Shown: positions 17,283-26,640 of the stretch, piece after piece
How positions within the stretch are numbered: the stretch's first letter is position 1
How the letters are laid out: each line of letters starts with the position of its first letter
Position numbers and translations under genes: made by a program
Notes under the pieces: generated by a model
Told to the model about the DNA's origin: nothing
The model's input: the letters and a program-made list of their open reading frames with translations, nothing else
Database searches by the model: none
NCBI RefSeq assembly: GCF_902498995.1
Contig: NZ_CABVLY010000001.1
Coordinates: 186,001 to 250,000, forward strand
DNA length: 64,000 nt
From: Burkholderia anthina
Lineage (GTDB): Bacteria; Pseudomonadota; Gammaproteobacteria; Burkholderiales; Burkholderiaceae
Direction: 5' to 3'

Positions 17283-18677
17283 TCAGCGCTGCGCGAGCCA
17301 TGCGTCCACGCGTGCGAGCCCCGCGCGCAGCGCGTCGAACAGCGCGGCGTTGCCGGCGAGCGAGCCCCACAGCGCGCGGCTCGCGCACAGCGCGACGACC
17401 GGGTCGTCGGCTTCCACGATCGCGCGCGCGGCGCCTTCGTCCATTACGCCGTCCTGGTAGGCATACGGCAATAGGCCGCGTGCCCGGCGTTCGAGAAAGC
17501 ACAGGAACAGCGCCGGCAATACGGCGGTGGCGACCGGCGCCGCGCCGCGCGCGAACGACTCGACGAGCGTCGGCGCGATGAAGCCGGGAATCTTCGAGAA
17601 ACCGTCGGCCGCGACGCGCTGGTTCGTGTCGAGCACGTACGGGTTGCCGAAGCGTTCGAGCACGACGTCGCGATAGCGTTCGAGGTCGAGCGGGCTCGGG
17701 GTGAGGCACGGGATCACGTCCTGCGTCACGTAGTCGTGCGCGAAGCGGCGGATCGCCGCGTCGTGCGTGCCTTCGTGGATATACGTGTGGCCGGCGAGCG
17801 TGCCGGCCCATGCGATGCAGCTGTGCGTCGCGTTGAGGATGCGGATCTTCGCTTCCTCGTACGGATGCACGTCGTCGACCAGTTCCGCGCCGGCCAGCTC
17901 CCAGCGCGGCCGGCCGGCCGCGAAGCGGTCCTCGATCACCCACTGGATGAACGATTCGCCCATCACCGGGCACGCATCGTCGACGCCGGTTGCCGCGCGC
18001 ACGCGTTCGCGCACGTCGTCGGTCGGGCGCGGCGTGATGCGGTCGACCATCGCGCTCGGCGTCGCGACATGGGCGTCGAACCATGCGAGCAGGTCGGTCT
18101 GGCCACGCCGTTCGAGGAATTCGCGCATGCCCGCGCGAAAGCGCGCGCCGTTGTTGCGCAGGTTGTCGCAGCTTTGCAGCGTGAGCGGGCCCGCGTCGCG
18201 CTTCACGCGTTCGGCGAGCAGCGCCGCGAGCGCGCCGTACAGCGTCGTGCGCGCGCCCTGCAGATCGGCCGCGAGATCCGCGTTCGCGAGGTCGAGCCGG
18301 TTGTGTTCGTCGAGGTAGTAGCCGCCTTCGGTGACGGTGAACGACACGATCCGGCACGCCGGGTCGGCGCCGGCGTCGACCAGCGCGGCGAGGTCGATCG
18401 ACCACGGCAGCACGCGCGAGATCGCGCGGATCGTCTCGTACGCGCGCTCGCCTTGCGGCGTGACGGTTTCCAGCGTGTATTCGCCGTGTTGCGCGGCGAG
18501 CGCATCCATCGTCGCGCGCATGTCGTCGCGGATGTTGCCGACGGTCAGCGACCAGCGTTCGTCGGCCGGCACGGCCGCGTTCACACGGTGCAGATACCAC
18601 GCCTGGTGCGCGCGGTGGAACGAGCCGGCACCGATGTGCAGCAGCACGGGCGGGCGGGCGGAGGGCGATGCGGTCAT
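17283..18677 (-). CDS. dalD: D-arabinitol 4-dehydrogenase (mannitol dehydrogenase family)
   Basis: This 464-residue polyol-specific long-chain dehydrogenase has an N-terminal Rossmann start (VLLHIGAGSFHRAHQAWYLHRV) and the C-terminal catalytic block PRWELAGAELVDDVHPYEEAKIRILNATHSCIAWAGTL with the family Lys in the KIRILN segment. It should oxidise D-arabinitol to D-xylulose; related enzymes also take mannitol. The ATG at 18677 has a clear CAGGAGACACCTG ribosome site. The next gene is xylulokinase, which supports the arabinitol assignment. The palindromic operator lies 64 bp upstream of the start codon. Confidence 0.9.
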   Translation of the reverse strand: MTASPSARPPVLLHIGAGSFHRAHQAWYLHRVNAAVPADERWSLTVGNIRDDMRATMDALAAQHGEYTLETVTPQGERAYETIRAISRVLPWSIDLAALVDAGADPACRIVSFTVTEGGYYLDEHNRLDLANADLAADLQGARTTLYGALAALLAERVKRDAGPLTLQSCDNLRNNGARFRAGMREFLERRGQTDLLAWFDAHVATPSAMVDRITPRPTDDVRERVRAATGVDDACPVMGESFIQWVIEDRFAAGRPRWELAGAELVDDVHPYEEAKIRILNATHSCIAWAGTLAGHTYIHEGTHDAAIRRFAHDYVTQDVIPCLTPSPLDLERYRDVVLERFGNPYVLDTNQRVAADGFSKIPGFIAPTLVESFARGAAPVATAVLPALFLCFLERRARGLLPYAYQDGVMDEGAARAIVEADDPVVALCASRALWGSLAGNAALFDALRAGLARVDAWLAQR

Positions 18678-18740
18678 CAGGTGTCTCCTGTCGCGAGCGG
18701 ATCGCGCTCGGCCTGGCTGCCGCCGCGATCCATGCTGACG

Positions 18741-18783
18741 AATACGATCATTTGCTCTTAATGTGAGCGAATGATCGTATTCG
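18741..18783. promoter_or_regulatory. Strong palindromic operator upstream of dalD
   Basis: The 18-bp arms gaatacgatcatttgctc (18741-18758) and gagcgaatgatcgtattc (18766-18783) are inverted with one mismatch around a 7-bp AT-rich spacer (ttaatgt). It lies 64 bp upstream of the dalD ATG. The core is repeated, less perfectly but with the same spacer length, upstream of the polyol operon at 3790-3822. The SorC-family regulator of this operon is the most likely ligand. Confidence 0.75.
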
Positions 18784-18878
18784 GGCAAGCGAAAGTCAAG
18801 GCAACGGCGTGGCATTTCGATGGTGCGCTGCGGCGGCCGGCGATTCGCGGGCGCCGCGCGGCAGCAGCGGGGTGGGCG

Positions 18879-19793
18879 TCAGCGCCCGTCGGCGCGCGTC
18901 AATGCGACGAGTTCGTCGAGCAGCTTGCCGGCCGGGCCGGGCAGGATGCCGTGGCGGCGACGGAATGCGGTGAGCGTGCGTACCGCGACGACTTCGCGCA
19001 CGGGCAGCGTGTCGATCGTGCCGGCGCGCCGTTCGGCGCCGTACATCGGCTCGGCCATCCAGCTCAGGAAGCCCGCATGCGCGACGAGGCTCTTCAGCGT
19101 CGTGACCGAGCGCGTCTCGACCGCGATGTCGGGCAGCGCCAGCCCGTGGGCGTCGAAGGTCGCGCGCATGTGGTCGAACGGCGCGGTGCCGCGCGGCGGA
19201 ATCGCCCAGCGCGCGTGCAGCGTGTCGGTGAGCGTCGGCGCGCGGCCGAGCGCGCGCAGCGGATGGTGCGGCGCCGCAACGATATGGCTGCGATCTTCCC
19301 AGCGGCACTCGGGAATCGCGACGATCTCGTCGGTGTCGGGCCCGTGCGCGGATAGCGCGAGATCGATCTCGTGCTTGTTCAGCCCTTCCGCGAGCCGGTC
19401 CCATACGCCTTCGAGGATCTCGACGCGCAGGTTCGGCCAGCGGTCGAGCACGCGGCCGACCGCGACCGGCAGCACGAGGCTCGCGATGCTGCCCACCGCG
19501 CCGACCTTGATCGTGCCCTTCGCGAAGCCGCGCATCGCGTCGAGCTCCTCGCGCGCGTGCTCGGCCTCGTGCTGCAGCAGCGTCGCGTGCGGCAGCAGCG
19601 CGTCGCCGAACGCGGTGAGCTGCACGCCTTTCGAATGGCGCTCGAACAGCGGCGCGCCGACCTGGTCCTCGAGCCGCTTCAGGATCCGGCTCAGCGCCGG
19701 CTGCGTGACGTGCAGCGCGTCGGCCGCGCGGCCGAGGCTGCCGCACGCGACGATGGTCGTGAATGCCCGCAATTGTCGAAGATCGAAAGTCAT
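18879..19793 (-). CDS. LysR-family regulator, divergent from benzoylformate decarboxylase operon
   Basis: This 304-residue LysR regulator has the N-terminal helix-turn-helix MTFDLRQLRAFTTIVACGSLGRAADALHVTQPALSRILKRLEDQVGAPLFER and a C-terminal effector domain. It resembles the GbpR/CbsR-like branch of LysR regulators of aromatic and sugar-acid catabolism. It is divergent from the mdlC-ALDH operon, 99 bp away, and very probably controls it. The inducer is unknown; an aromatic alpha-keto acid is plausible. Confidence 0.9.
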   Translation of the reverse strand: MTFDLRQLRAFTTIVACGSLGRAADALHVTQPALSRILKRLEDQVGAPLFERHSKGVQLTAFGDALLPHATLLQHEAEHAREELDAMRGFAKGTIKVGAVGSIASLVLPVAVGRVLDRWPNLRVEILEGVWDRLAEGLNKHEIDLALSAHGPDTDEIVAIPECRWEDRSHIVAAPHHPLRALGRAPTLTDTLHARWAIPPRGTAPFDHMRATFDAHGLALPDIAVETRSVTTLKSLVAHAGFLSWMAEPMYGAERRAGTIDTLPVREVVAVRTLTAFRRRHGILPGPAGKLLDELVALTRADGR

Positions 19794-19892
19794 GCCGAAA
19801 CGTAATGGCTTTTCGCAAAAAATACAGTATCCGCGAATGACCCGCGCTTCGATACTGTGGAAACCGCCAAGCCACCGAGGAGACGCCCGAGC

Positions 19893-21500
19893 ATGTCCGG
19901 CACCCCGTCCCATTCCGCCGCACCGATCACCGTCCGCGACGCCGTCATCGACCTGTTCCGCCAGTTCGGCATCGACCGCGTGTTCGGCAATCCCGGCTCG
20001 ACCGAGCTGCCGATGTTCCGCGATTTCCCCGCCGATTTCAGCTACGTGCTCGGCCTGCAGGAGGCCGTCGTGGTCGGGATGGCGGACGGCCATGCGCAGG
20101 CCACCGGCAACGCGGCCGTCGTGAACCTGCATTCGGCGGCCGGTGTCGGCAACGCGATGGGCAACCTGTTCACCGCGTTCAAGAACCGTACGCCGCTGAT
20201 CGTCACCGCCGGCCAGCAGGCGCGCGCGATCCTGCCGTTCGATCCGTTTCTCGGCGCGACGCAGGCCGCCGAGCTGCCGAAGCCGTACGTGAAGTGGAGC
20301 ATCGAGCCCGCCCGGGCGCAGGACGTGCCGGCGGCGATCGCGCGTGCGTACCGGATCGCGATGCAGGAGCCGCGCGGGCCGGTGTTCGTGTCGATTCCGG
20401 TCGACGACTGGGACCAGCCGGCCGCGTTGCTGCTGCCCCGCGCCGTGAGCAGCATCGTGCGGCCCGATCCCGACGCGCTCGCGCGGCTCGCCGACGCGCT
20501 CGATGCCGCGCGGCGTCCCGCGCTGGTGGTCGGCGCGGCCGTCGATCGCGCCGGCGCGTGGGACGACGTCGTGCGGCTCGCCGAGCGGCACCGTGCGCGC
20601 GTGTACGTCGCGCCGATGTCGGGGCGCTGCAGTTTTCCCGAGGACCATCCGCTGTTCGCCGGCTTCCTGCCCGCGATCCGCGAGAAGATCGTCGCGCGGC
20701 TCGACGGGCACGACCTCGTGTTCGCGTTCGGCGCGCCCGCGTTCACCTATCACATCGAGGGATTCGGCCCGCACGTGCCGCCGGGCGCCGCGCTCGTGCA
20801 GCTCGTCGACGATCCCGGCATCGCGGCGTGGACGCCGTCGGGCGACGCGGTGGTCGGCAACCTGCGGCTCGCGGCGCGCGACCTGCTGGCGCGACCGGCG
20901 CCGCCGGAGCGGCCGATGCCGGCGCCGAGTCCGGCGCGCCCGCGCGTCGCTATGCCGTCCGCCGGCGAACGGATGTCGGTGGCGTTCGCGTTGCAGACGC
21001 TCGCCGACGTACGCGACGCACACGACATCGTCGTCGAGGAGGCGCCGAGCGCGCGGCCCGTGATGCAGGCGCATCTGCCGTTCACGCGCAGCGGCACGTT
21101 CTACACGATGGACAGCGGCGGGCTCGGCTACGGGACGCCGGCGGCGGTCGGCGTCGCGCTCGCGCGGCCGGGGCAGCGCGTGATCGCGCTGATCGGCGAC
21201 GGGTCGAGCCTGTATTCGATCCAGGCGCTGTGGAGCGCCGCGCAGCTGAAGCTGCCGATCACGTTCGTGATCCTGAACAATCGTCGCTATGCGGCGCTGC
21301 AGGATTTCGCGCCGGTATTCGGCTTCGGCCCCGACGATCCGGTGCAGGGCACCGATCTGCCCGACCTGAATTTCGTCGCGCTGGCGCAAGGGATGGGCTG
21401 CCGCGGCATTCGCGTGGCCGACGCCGCGCGCCTGCACGACACGTTGACCGACGCGCTGCGCGCCGCCGCGCCCGTCGTCGTCGAAATCGAAGTGGCCTGA
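19893..21500 (+). CDS. mdlC: Benzoylformate decarboxylase (ThDP enzyme)
   Basis: This 535-residue thiamine-diphosphate enzyme decarboxylates benzoylformate to benzaldehyde. Residues known from the Pseudomonas putida enzyme are present: Ser in GNPGSTELP (residue 36 here), the cofactor Glu in GLQEAVV (57), His in NLHSAAG (80), and the second active-site His in FTYHIEG. The ThDP/Mg motif GDGSSLYSIQALW...LNN is intact. I chose the ATG at 19893, preceded by GAGGAGA; an upstream in-frame ATG adds 12 residues without support. An aldehyde dehydrogenase follows, as expected for onward oxidation to benzoate. Confidence 0.9.
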   Translation: MSGTPSHSAAPITVRDAVIDLFRQFGIDRVFGNPGSTELPMFRDFPADFSYVLGLQEAVVVGMADGHAQATGNAAVVNLHSAAGVGNAMGNLFTAFKNRTPLIVTAGQQARAILPFDPFLGATQAAELPKPYVKWSIEPARAQDVPAAIARAYRIAMQEPRGPVFVSIPVDDWDQPAALLLPRAVSSIVRPDPDALARLADALDAARRPALVVGAAVDRAGAWDDVVRLAERHRARVYVAPMSGRCSFPEDHPLFAGFLPAIREKIVARLDGHDLVFAFGAPAFTYHIEGFGPHVPPGAALVQLVDDPGIAAWTPSGDAVVGNLRLAARDLLARPAPPERPMPAPSPARPRVAMPSAGERMSVAFALQTLADVRDAHDIVVEEAPSARPVMQAHLPFTRSGTFYTMDSGGLGYGTPAAVGVALARPGQRVIALIGDGSSLYSIQALWSAAQLKLPITFVILNNRRYAALQDFAPVFGFGPDDPVQGTDLPDLNFVALAQGMGCRGIRVADAARLHDTLTDALRAAAPVVVEIEVA

Positions 21501-21529
21501 CGCGCAGCGCGCGTCGTTCCGGAGACTCC

Positions 21530-22981
21530 ATGCAAACCGTATCGATGCTGATCGGCGGCGTACGCCGCGATTCGTCCACCGGCGCGACGTTCGTGCGCCG
21601 CAACCCGCTCGACGGCGAAATTGCGTCGACCGCACCCGCGTGCACGGTCGACGATGCACGCGCGGCGGCCGACGCGGCGGCTCGCGCGTTTCCCGACTGG
21701 GCGGCACTTGGCCCCGGCGCGCGCCGCGCGCTGCTGCTCAAGGCCGCCGCCGCACTCGAAGCGAAGCACGACCAGTTTGTCGCCGCGATGGCGGCCGAAA
21801 CCGGCGCGTCGGCGCTGTGGGCCGGCTTCAACGTGCACCTTGCCGCGAGCGGGCTCGTCGAGGCCGCGTCGCTGACCACGCAGATCGGCGGCGAGCTGAT
21901 TCCGTCCGACGTGCCCGGCTCGCTCGCGATGGGCGTACGGCAGCCGGCCGGCGTCGTGCTCGGCATCGCGCCGTGGAACGCGCCGGTGATCCTCGCGACG
22001 CGCGCGCTCGCGCTGCCGCTCGCGTGCGGCAACACGGTCGTGCTGAAGGGCTCGGAGTTGTGTCCCGTCACGCACGGGCTGATCGTCGAGGCGTTGCAGG
22101 AGGCCGGTTTGCCGCCGGGTGTCGTGAACTTCGTGACGAATGCGCCCGACGATGCGGGTGCCGTCGTCGATGCATTGATCGCGCATCCGGCCGTGCGCCG
22201 CGTGAACTTCACCGGATCGACGCGCGTCGGGCGGATCGTCGCCGAAGCGTGCGCGCGCCACCTGAAACCGTCGGTGCTCGAACTCGGCGGCAAGGCGCCG
22301 TTCGTCGTGCTCGACGATGCCGATCTCGACGCGGCGGTGGCAGCGGCCGCATTCGGCGCGTTCGCGAATTCCGGGCAGATCTGCATGTCGACCGAACGGC
22401 TCGTCGTCGACGCATCGATCGCCGATGCGTTCGTCGCGAAGCTCGCCGACAAGGCGGCCTCGCTGCCGCTCGGCGATCCGCGCCACGGGCCCGTCGTGCT
22501 CGGCTCGCTGATCGACATGAAGGCCGTCGAGCGTTGCAACGCGCTGATCGACGATGCGCTCGCGCACGGCGCGACGCTCGCGTGCGGCGGCAAGTCCGGC
22601 AGCACGCTGTTCCCGGCGACGCTCATCGATCGCGTGACGCCCGCGATGCGGATCTATGCGGAGGAATCGTTCGGGCCGGTAAAGGGCATCGTGCGCGTCG
22701 ACGGCGAAGAGGCGGCGATCCGCTGCGCGAACGACAACGCGTTCGGGCTGTCGTCGGCCGTGTTCAGCCGCGACGTCGCGCGCGCGATGCGCGTCGCGGC
22801 GCGCATCGAATCGGGCATCTGCCACGTGAACGGCCCGACCGTGCACGACGAGGCGCAGATGCCGTTCGGCGGCGTGAAGGACAGCGGCTTCGGCCATTTC
22901 GGCGGCAAGGCCGGAATCGCCGCGTTCACGGACCTGCGCTGGATCACCGTGCAGACCGCGCCGCGTCACTATCCGTTCTGA
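21530..22981 (+). CDS. Aldehyde dehydrogenase (benzaldehyde/vanillin dehydrogenase type)
   Basis: This 483-residue NAD(P)-dependent aldehyde dehydrogenase has APWNAPV (cofactor Asn), FTGSTRVG, the general-base Glu in LELGGKAPF and the nucleophilic Cys in NSGQICMSTE at about residue 285. The C-terminal MPFGGVKDSGFGHFGG block is typical of the benzaldehyde, salicylaldehyde and vanillin dehydrogenase group. A GGAG precedes the ATG. The upstream mdlC makes benzaldehyde its probable substrate. Confidence 0.9.
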   Translation: MQTVSMLIGGVRRDSSTGATFVRRNPLDGEIASTAPACTVDDARAAADAAARAFPDWAALGPGARRALLLKAAAALEAKHDQFVAAMAAETGASALWAGFNVHLAASGLVEAASLTTQIGGELIPSDVPGSLAMGVRQPAGVVLGIAPWNAPVILATRALALPLACGNTVVLKGSELCPVTHGLIVEALQEAGLPPGVVNFVTNAPDDAGAVVDALIAHPAVRRVNFTGSTRVGRIVAEACARHLKPSVLELGGKAPFVVLDDADLDAAVAAAAFGAFANSGQICMSTERLVVDASIADAFVAKLADKAASLPLGDPRHGPVVLGSLIDMKAVERCNALIDDALAHGATLACGGKSGSTLFPATLIDRVTPAMRIYAEESFGPVKGIVRVDGEEAAIRCANDNAFGLSSAVFSRDVARAMRVAARIESGICHVNGPTVHDEAQMPFGGVKDSGFGHFGGKAGIAAFTDLRWITVQTAPRHYPF

Positions 22982-22994
22982 GAGGCCGCCGACG

Positions 22995-23939
22995 ATGAAG
23001 ATTGCGATTCTCGGCGCGGGCGCGATGGGCTCGCTGTTCGGCGGCTTGCTGGCCGAGCGGGGCGAGGCCGTCACGTTGATCGACGTGAACGACGCACATC
23101 TCGACGCGATTCGTCGCGACGGTTTGCGCATCGACGACGATCGCGGCGAACGCCGCATCCGCACGCTGCATGCCGTGCGACCCGAAGCCGCGCATGCGGC
23201 GGCGCTTGCATCGCCCGGCACACCGTTCGATCTGCTGATCGTTTTCACCAAATCGACGCATACGCGCGCGGCGCTCGACGGCGTGCGCGCATTGCTGGGC
23301 CCGCGGACGTCCGTGCTGACGCTGCAGAACGGGCTCGGCAACGTCGAGACGCTGAACGCGTTCGTGCCGCTCGAACGCATTCTGGTCGGCGTCACGACGT
23401 GGCCGGCCGACGTCGCCGGGCCCGGGCATGTGCGCTCGCATGGCGCCGGCACGATCCGCATGATGACGGCCGACGGCGCGGCGCGCCCGTTCGCGGCGGC
23501 GGTGGCTGCCGCATTGTCGGATGCCGGGCTCGCGTGTTCGCTCGATGCCGACGTGTGGGCCGCGATCTGGGAGAAGGTCGCGTTCAACGCCGCGCTCAAC
23601 ACGCTGTGCGCGACGACGCGCTGCACGGTCGACCAGCTCGGCCGCCATGACGACGGGCCGCGGCTCGCGCTGGCGATCGCGGCCGAGACGGCCGCCGTCG
23701 CGCGCGCGAAAGGCATCGGCGTCGACGGCGAGCGCATCGCGCGCAACGTCGGGCATGCGATCCGCGAACATCGCGGCCACCGGCCGTCGATGCTGCAGGA
23801 CGTGCTCGTGGGCCGCCGCACGGAGATCGACGCGATCAGCGGCAGGGTCGTCGCGGCCGCGCGCGAGACGGGCGTCGCGGTCCCGCATACCGACACGCTG
23901 CTCGCGCTGGTCAGGCTGATCGACGCGCGGAGCGACTGA
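22995..23939 (+). CDS. 2-dehydropantoate 2-reductase family protein (PanE/ApbA-like)
   Basis: This 314-residue NADPH-dependent ketopantoate-reductase family protein has the Rossmann motif ILGAGAMGSLFGG at the N-terminus, FTKSTHT and LTLQNGLGNVE mid-domain, and the catalytic-lysine region WEKVAFNAALNTLCATTR in the C-terminal helical domain. It starts 13 nt after the aldehyde dehydrogenase gene. In this context it more likely reduces a 2-keto acid linked to the aromatic pathway than makes pantoate, but either is possible. No other pantothenate gene is nearby. Confidence 0.85.
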   Translation: MKIAILGAGAMGSLFGGLLAERGEAVTLIDVNDAHLDAIRRDGLRIDDDRGERRIRTLHAVRPEAAHAAALASPGTPFDLLIVFTKSTHTRAALDGVRALLGPRTSVLTLQNGLGNVETLNAFVPLERILVGVTTWPADVAGPGHVRSHGAGTIRMMTADGAARPFAAAVAAALSDAGLACSLDADVWAAIWEKVAFNAALNTLCATTRCTVDQLGRHDDGPRLALAIAAETAAVARAKGIGVDGERIARNVGHAIREHRGHRPSMLQDVLVGRRTEIDAISGRVVAAARETGVAVPHTDTLLALVRLIDARSD

Positions 23940-24119
23940 GCATCGGGCCGGTCGCGGGTTCGCGGCGCGCGGCAGCACGGATGCGCCGCACGCGGGCGGA
24001 CGGCGCGCGGCCGACACGGACTGGACAGGAAAGCTGAACGAGCCGGCGCATCGACGCCGGCCGCGCAGCACGAGATTCGGGCACGCGCCTGCGCGCCAGC
24101 CCGGGCAACTGGAGACGCC

Positions 24120-24203
24120 ATGAAAGTCATCGAATGCCGTTGTCTTGCCGCGCGCCGTTCGCGCACATCGCCGCCGCCGCGTGGCACACGGGAGGCCGCA
24201 TGA
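24120..24203 (+). CDS. Small ORF (27 aa) coupled to the aromatic-acid MFS gene
   Basis: ATG at 24120 is preceded by GGAG at good spacing, and its TGA overlaps the MFS start codon (ATGA at 24200). The peptide begins MKVIECRCLAARRSR and ends TREAA. It holds two Cys codons close together. It may be a leader peptide that couples translation to the transporter, or the remnant of a larger gene. I do not recognise it as a known protein. The 180 bp before it, back to the PanE-like gene, show nothing else I can support. Confidence 0.4.
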   Translation: MKVIECRCLAARRSRTSPPPRGTREAA

Positions 24204-25597
24204 GCACGCGCGACGGATTGCCGCCGCCGTCGGTCGACATCGGCGCGACACTCGACGACGGGCCGTTTACGGCGATGCAGCGCGGCGTGGTGCTGCTCGC
24301 CGCGCTCGCGATCGTGCTCGACGGTTTCGACGGCCAGTTGATCGGCTTCGCGATTCCGGTGCTGATCCGCGAATGGGGAATCACGCGCGGCGCGTTCGCG
24401 CCCGCGGTGGCGGCCGGCCTGATCGGCATGGGCATCGGCAGCGCGTGCGCGGGGCTCGTCGCGGACCGCTTCGGCCGCCGCCAGGCCGTGATCGGCAGCG
24501 TGTTCCTGTTCGGTGTCGCGACCTGCGCGATCGGCTTCGCGCCGGACGTCGCCGCGATCGCGATGCTGCGCTTCTGCGCGGGGCTCGGGATCGGCGGCGC
24601 GCTGCCGACGGCCACGACGATGACGGCCGAATACACGCCCGCGCGGCGCCGCACGATGATGGTCACGGCGACGATCGTGTGCGTGCCGCTCGGCGGCATG
24701 CTGGCCGGGTTGTTCGCGCACGAGGTGCTGCCGCGCTACGGCTGGCGCGGGCTGTTCTTCGCGGGCGGCGCGCTGCCGCTCGTGCTCGGCTTCGTGCTCG
24801 TGCGCGCGCTGCCCGAATCGCCGCGCTATCTGGCGCGCCGCCCCGCGCGCTGGCCGGAACTCGGCGCGCTGCTCGCACGCATGCAGCGGCCGGTCGCGCC
24901 CGGCACCGTGTTCACCGATTTGCGCGATGCGCGTGCGCCCGGTGCGCGGGGCGGCTTCGGCGCGCTGTTCGCCGGCGGCCAGGCGCGCGACACGATCGCG
25001 CTGTGGTGTGCGTTCTTCATGTGTCTGCTCGCGGTGTACGCGGCATTCAGCTGGCTGCCGACGATGCTGGCCGCGAGCGGGCTCAGCGTGGCGGTCGCAG
25101 GCGCGGGGCTCACCGCGTACAACCTCGGCGGCGTGATCGGCGCGCTGCTGTGCGCGTGGGCGATCGCGCATGCCGGTTCGCGCTGGCCGCTCGCGCTGTG
25201 CAGCATCGGCGGCGCGGCGAGCGCGGCCTGGCTGATGGGCGTCGATGCGGGGCGTCACACGGGCTGGCTGATCGCCGGGCTCGGCCTGCACGGCCTGTTC
25301 GTCAACGCGGTGCAGTCGACGATGTATGCGCTCTGCGCGTACATCTATCCCACGGCGGTGCGCGCGACCGGCACCGCGAGCGCGCTCGCGTTCGGCCGGC
25401 TCGGCGCGATCCTCAGCGCGTTCGCCGGGGCGATCGTGATCACCACGGGCGGCGCGAATGCGTACCTGGCGATGCTGGCCGCCGCGATGGGCGTGGTCTG
25501 CGTCGCGCTGCTCGCGATGCGGCGGCACATTCCGCGATTGACGCGCGAACGGGCGTTGCCGCGCGAAGGAGAGGAGCTGGCCCGCACGTCGTCGTGA
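24200..25597 (+). CDS. MFS transporter, aromatic acid:H+ symporter type
   Basis: This 465-residue transporter has 12 predicted helices. The first helix contains LDGFDGQLIGFAIPVL with the conserved DGxDxQ-like motif of the AAHS family (PcaK, BenK, MhpT). The loop RFGRRQAVIGSVFLFG is the family's cytoplasmic 2-3 signature. I chose the ATG at 24200 with GGGAGG upstream; a longer in-frame start exists without a ribosome site. Its place at the end of the mdlC operon suggests uptake of benzoylformate, mandelate or a related aromatic acid. Confidence 0.88.
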   Translation: MSTRDGLPPPSVDIGATLDDGPFTAMQRGVVLLAALAIVLDGFDGQLIGFAIPVLIREWGITRGAFAPAVAAGLIGMGIGSACAGLVADRFGRRQAVIGSVFLFGVATCAIGFAPDVAAIAMLRFCAGLGIGGALPTATTMTAEYTPARRRTMMVTATIVCVPLGGMLAGLFAHEVLPRYGWRGLFFAGGALPLVLGFVLVRALPESPRYLARRPARWPELGALLARMQRPVAPGTVFTDLRDARAPGARGGFGALFAGGQARDTIALWCAFFMCLLAVYAAFSWLPTMLAASGLSVAVAGAGLTAYNLGGVIGALLCAWAIAHAGSRWPLALCSIGGAASAAWLMGVDAGRHTGWLIAGLGLHGLFVNAVQSTMYALCAYIYPTAVRATGTASALAFGRLGAILSAFAGAIVITTGGANAYLAMLAAAMGVVCVALLAMRRHIPRLTRERALPREGEELARTSS

Positions 25598-25618
25598 CGC
25601 GCGGGCGCACGGCGTGCG

Positions 25619-26575
25619 TTACAGTGTGGTCCGAACGTGCCACAGCTCGGGGAACAGCACGACGTCGAGCATCTTGCGCAGATACGGCGCGCCGCTCGTG
25701 CCGCCCGTGCCTTGCTTGAAGCCGATGATGCGCTCGACGGTCGTCACGTGACGGAAACGCCACTGGCGGAACGCATCCTCGAGATCGACGAGCTCTTCGG
25801 CCATTTCGTACAGCTCCCAGTGCTGCTGCGGATGACGATAGACCTCGAGCCATGCGGCCTCGACCGTTTCGTCGTGACGCATCGGCTGCGTCCAGTCGCG
25901 TTCGAGCCGCCCGGGCGCGATCGCGAAGCCGCGGCGCGCGAGCAGGCGCACGACCTCGTCGTAGAACGACGGCGCCTCGAGCGTCGCGCGCACCTGTTCG
26001 AGGATGTCGGCCCGGTGTGCATGCGGCTGCAGCATCTGCGCGTTCTTGTTGCCGAGCAGGAATTCGAGCTGACGATACTGGTACGACTGGAAGCCCGACG
26101 ACTGGCCGAGATACGGCCGCATCGCCGAATATTCGGACGGCGTCATCGTCGACAGTACGTTCCACGCCTGCACGAGCTGCTCGAGAATGCGCGACACGCG
26201 CGCGAGCATCTTGAACGCGGGCGGCAGCGCATCGTCGCGCACGGCATCGAGCGCACCGCGCAGCTCGAACAGCGCGAGCTTCATCCACAGCTCGCTCGTC
26301 TGATGCTGGATGATGAACAGCATCTCGTTGTGATCGGGCGACAGCGGATGCTGCGCATCGAGGATCGAATTCAGCGACAGGTAGTCGCCGTAGCTCATCG
26401 ACTTCGAAAAATCCAGCTGCGCGTCGTGCCAGCCGGCTTGCGCGGCGGCATCGCCCGGTACGTGCGGCGCTTCGTGGGCCTGAGCGGCTTGCGGCGATTG
26501 CGCGGCGCGTGCGCCCGAGAACGGGCAGCCCGCCGGCGCATCGTCGCCGGGTGGCTGCATATGACCAGAATTCAC
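25619..26575 (-). CDS. kynA: Tryptophan 2,3-dioxygenase
   Basis: This haem enzyme opens the indole ring of L-tryptophan to give N-formylkynurenine. The core is highly conserved: [118 protein letters not shown]. The start is uncertain: GTG at 26575 has GGAG at ideal distance (318 aa), while the in-frame ATG at 26560 (313 aa, MQPPGDDAP) lacks one. The N-terminal 45 residues are low-complexity and variable in the family. It is the last gene of the kynB-kynU-kynA operon. Confidence 0.95.
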   Translation of the reverse strand: MNSGHMQPPGDDAPAGCPFSGARAAQSPQAAQAHEAPHVPGDAAAQAGWHDAQLDFSKSMSYGDYLSLNSILDAQHPLSPDHNEMLFIIQHQTSELWMKLALFELRGALDAVRDDALPPAFKMLARVSRILEQLVQAWNVLSTMTPSEYSAMRPYLGQSSGFQSYQYRQLEFLLGNKNAQMLQPHAHRADILEQVRATLEAPSFYDEVVRLLARRGFAIAPGRLERDWTQPMRHDETVEAAWLEVYRHPQQHWELYEMAEELVDLEDAFRQWRFRHVTTVERIIGFKQGTGGTSGAPYLRKMLDVVLFPELWHVRTTL

Positions 26576-26640
26576 GACTTTCTCCAGGATTGAATGACGG
26601 GGGGCGCGGCGCGCGGCCTGCGCGCGCCGGGCGACGCCGA

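Noticed and set aside
19893..21500. Acetolactate synthase or indolepyruvate decarboxylase instead of benzoylformate decarboxylase
   Set aside because: Ser, Glu and both His residues of the benzoylformate decarboxylase site are present in their expected motifs, and an aldehyde dehydrogenase follows.
21287..25528. Very long open frame on the minus strand (over 1,400 codons)
   Set aside because: It lies opposite mdlC, the aldehyde dehydrogenase, the PanE-like gene and the MFS gene. The translation is Arg/His/Ala-rich low-complexity, typical of antisense frames in high-GC DNA.
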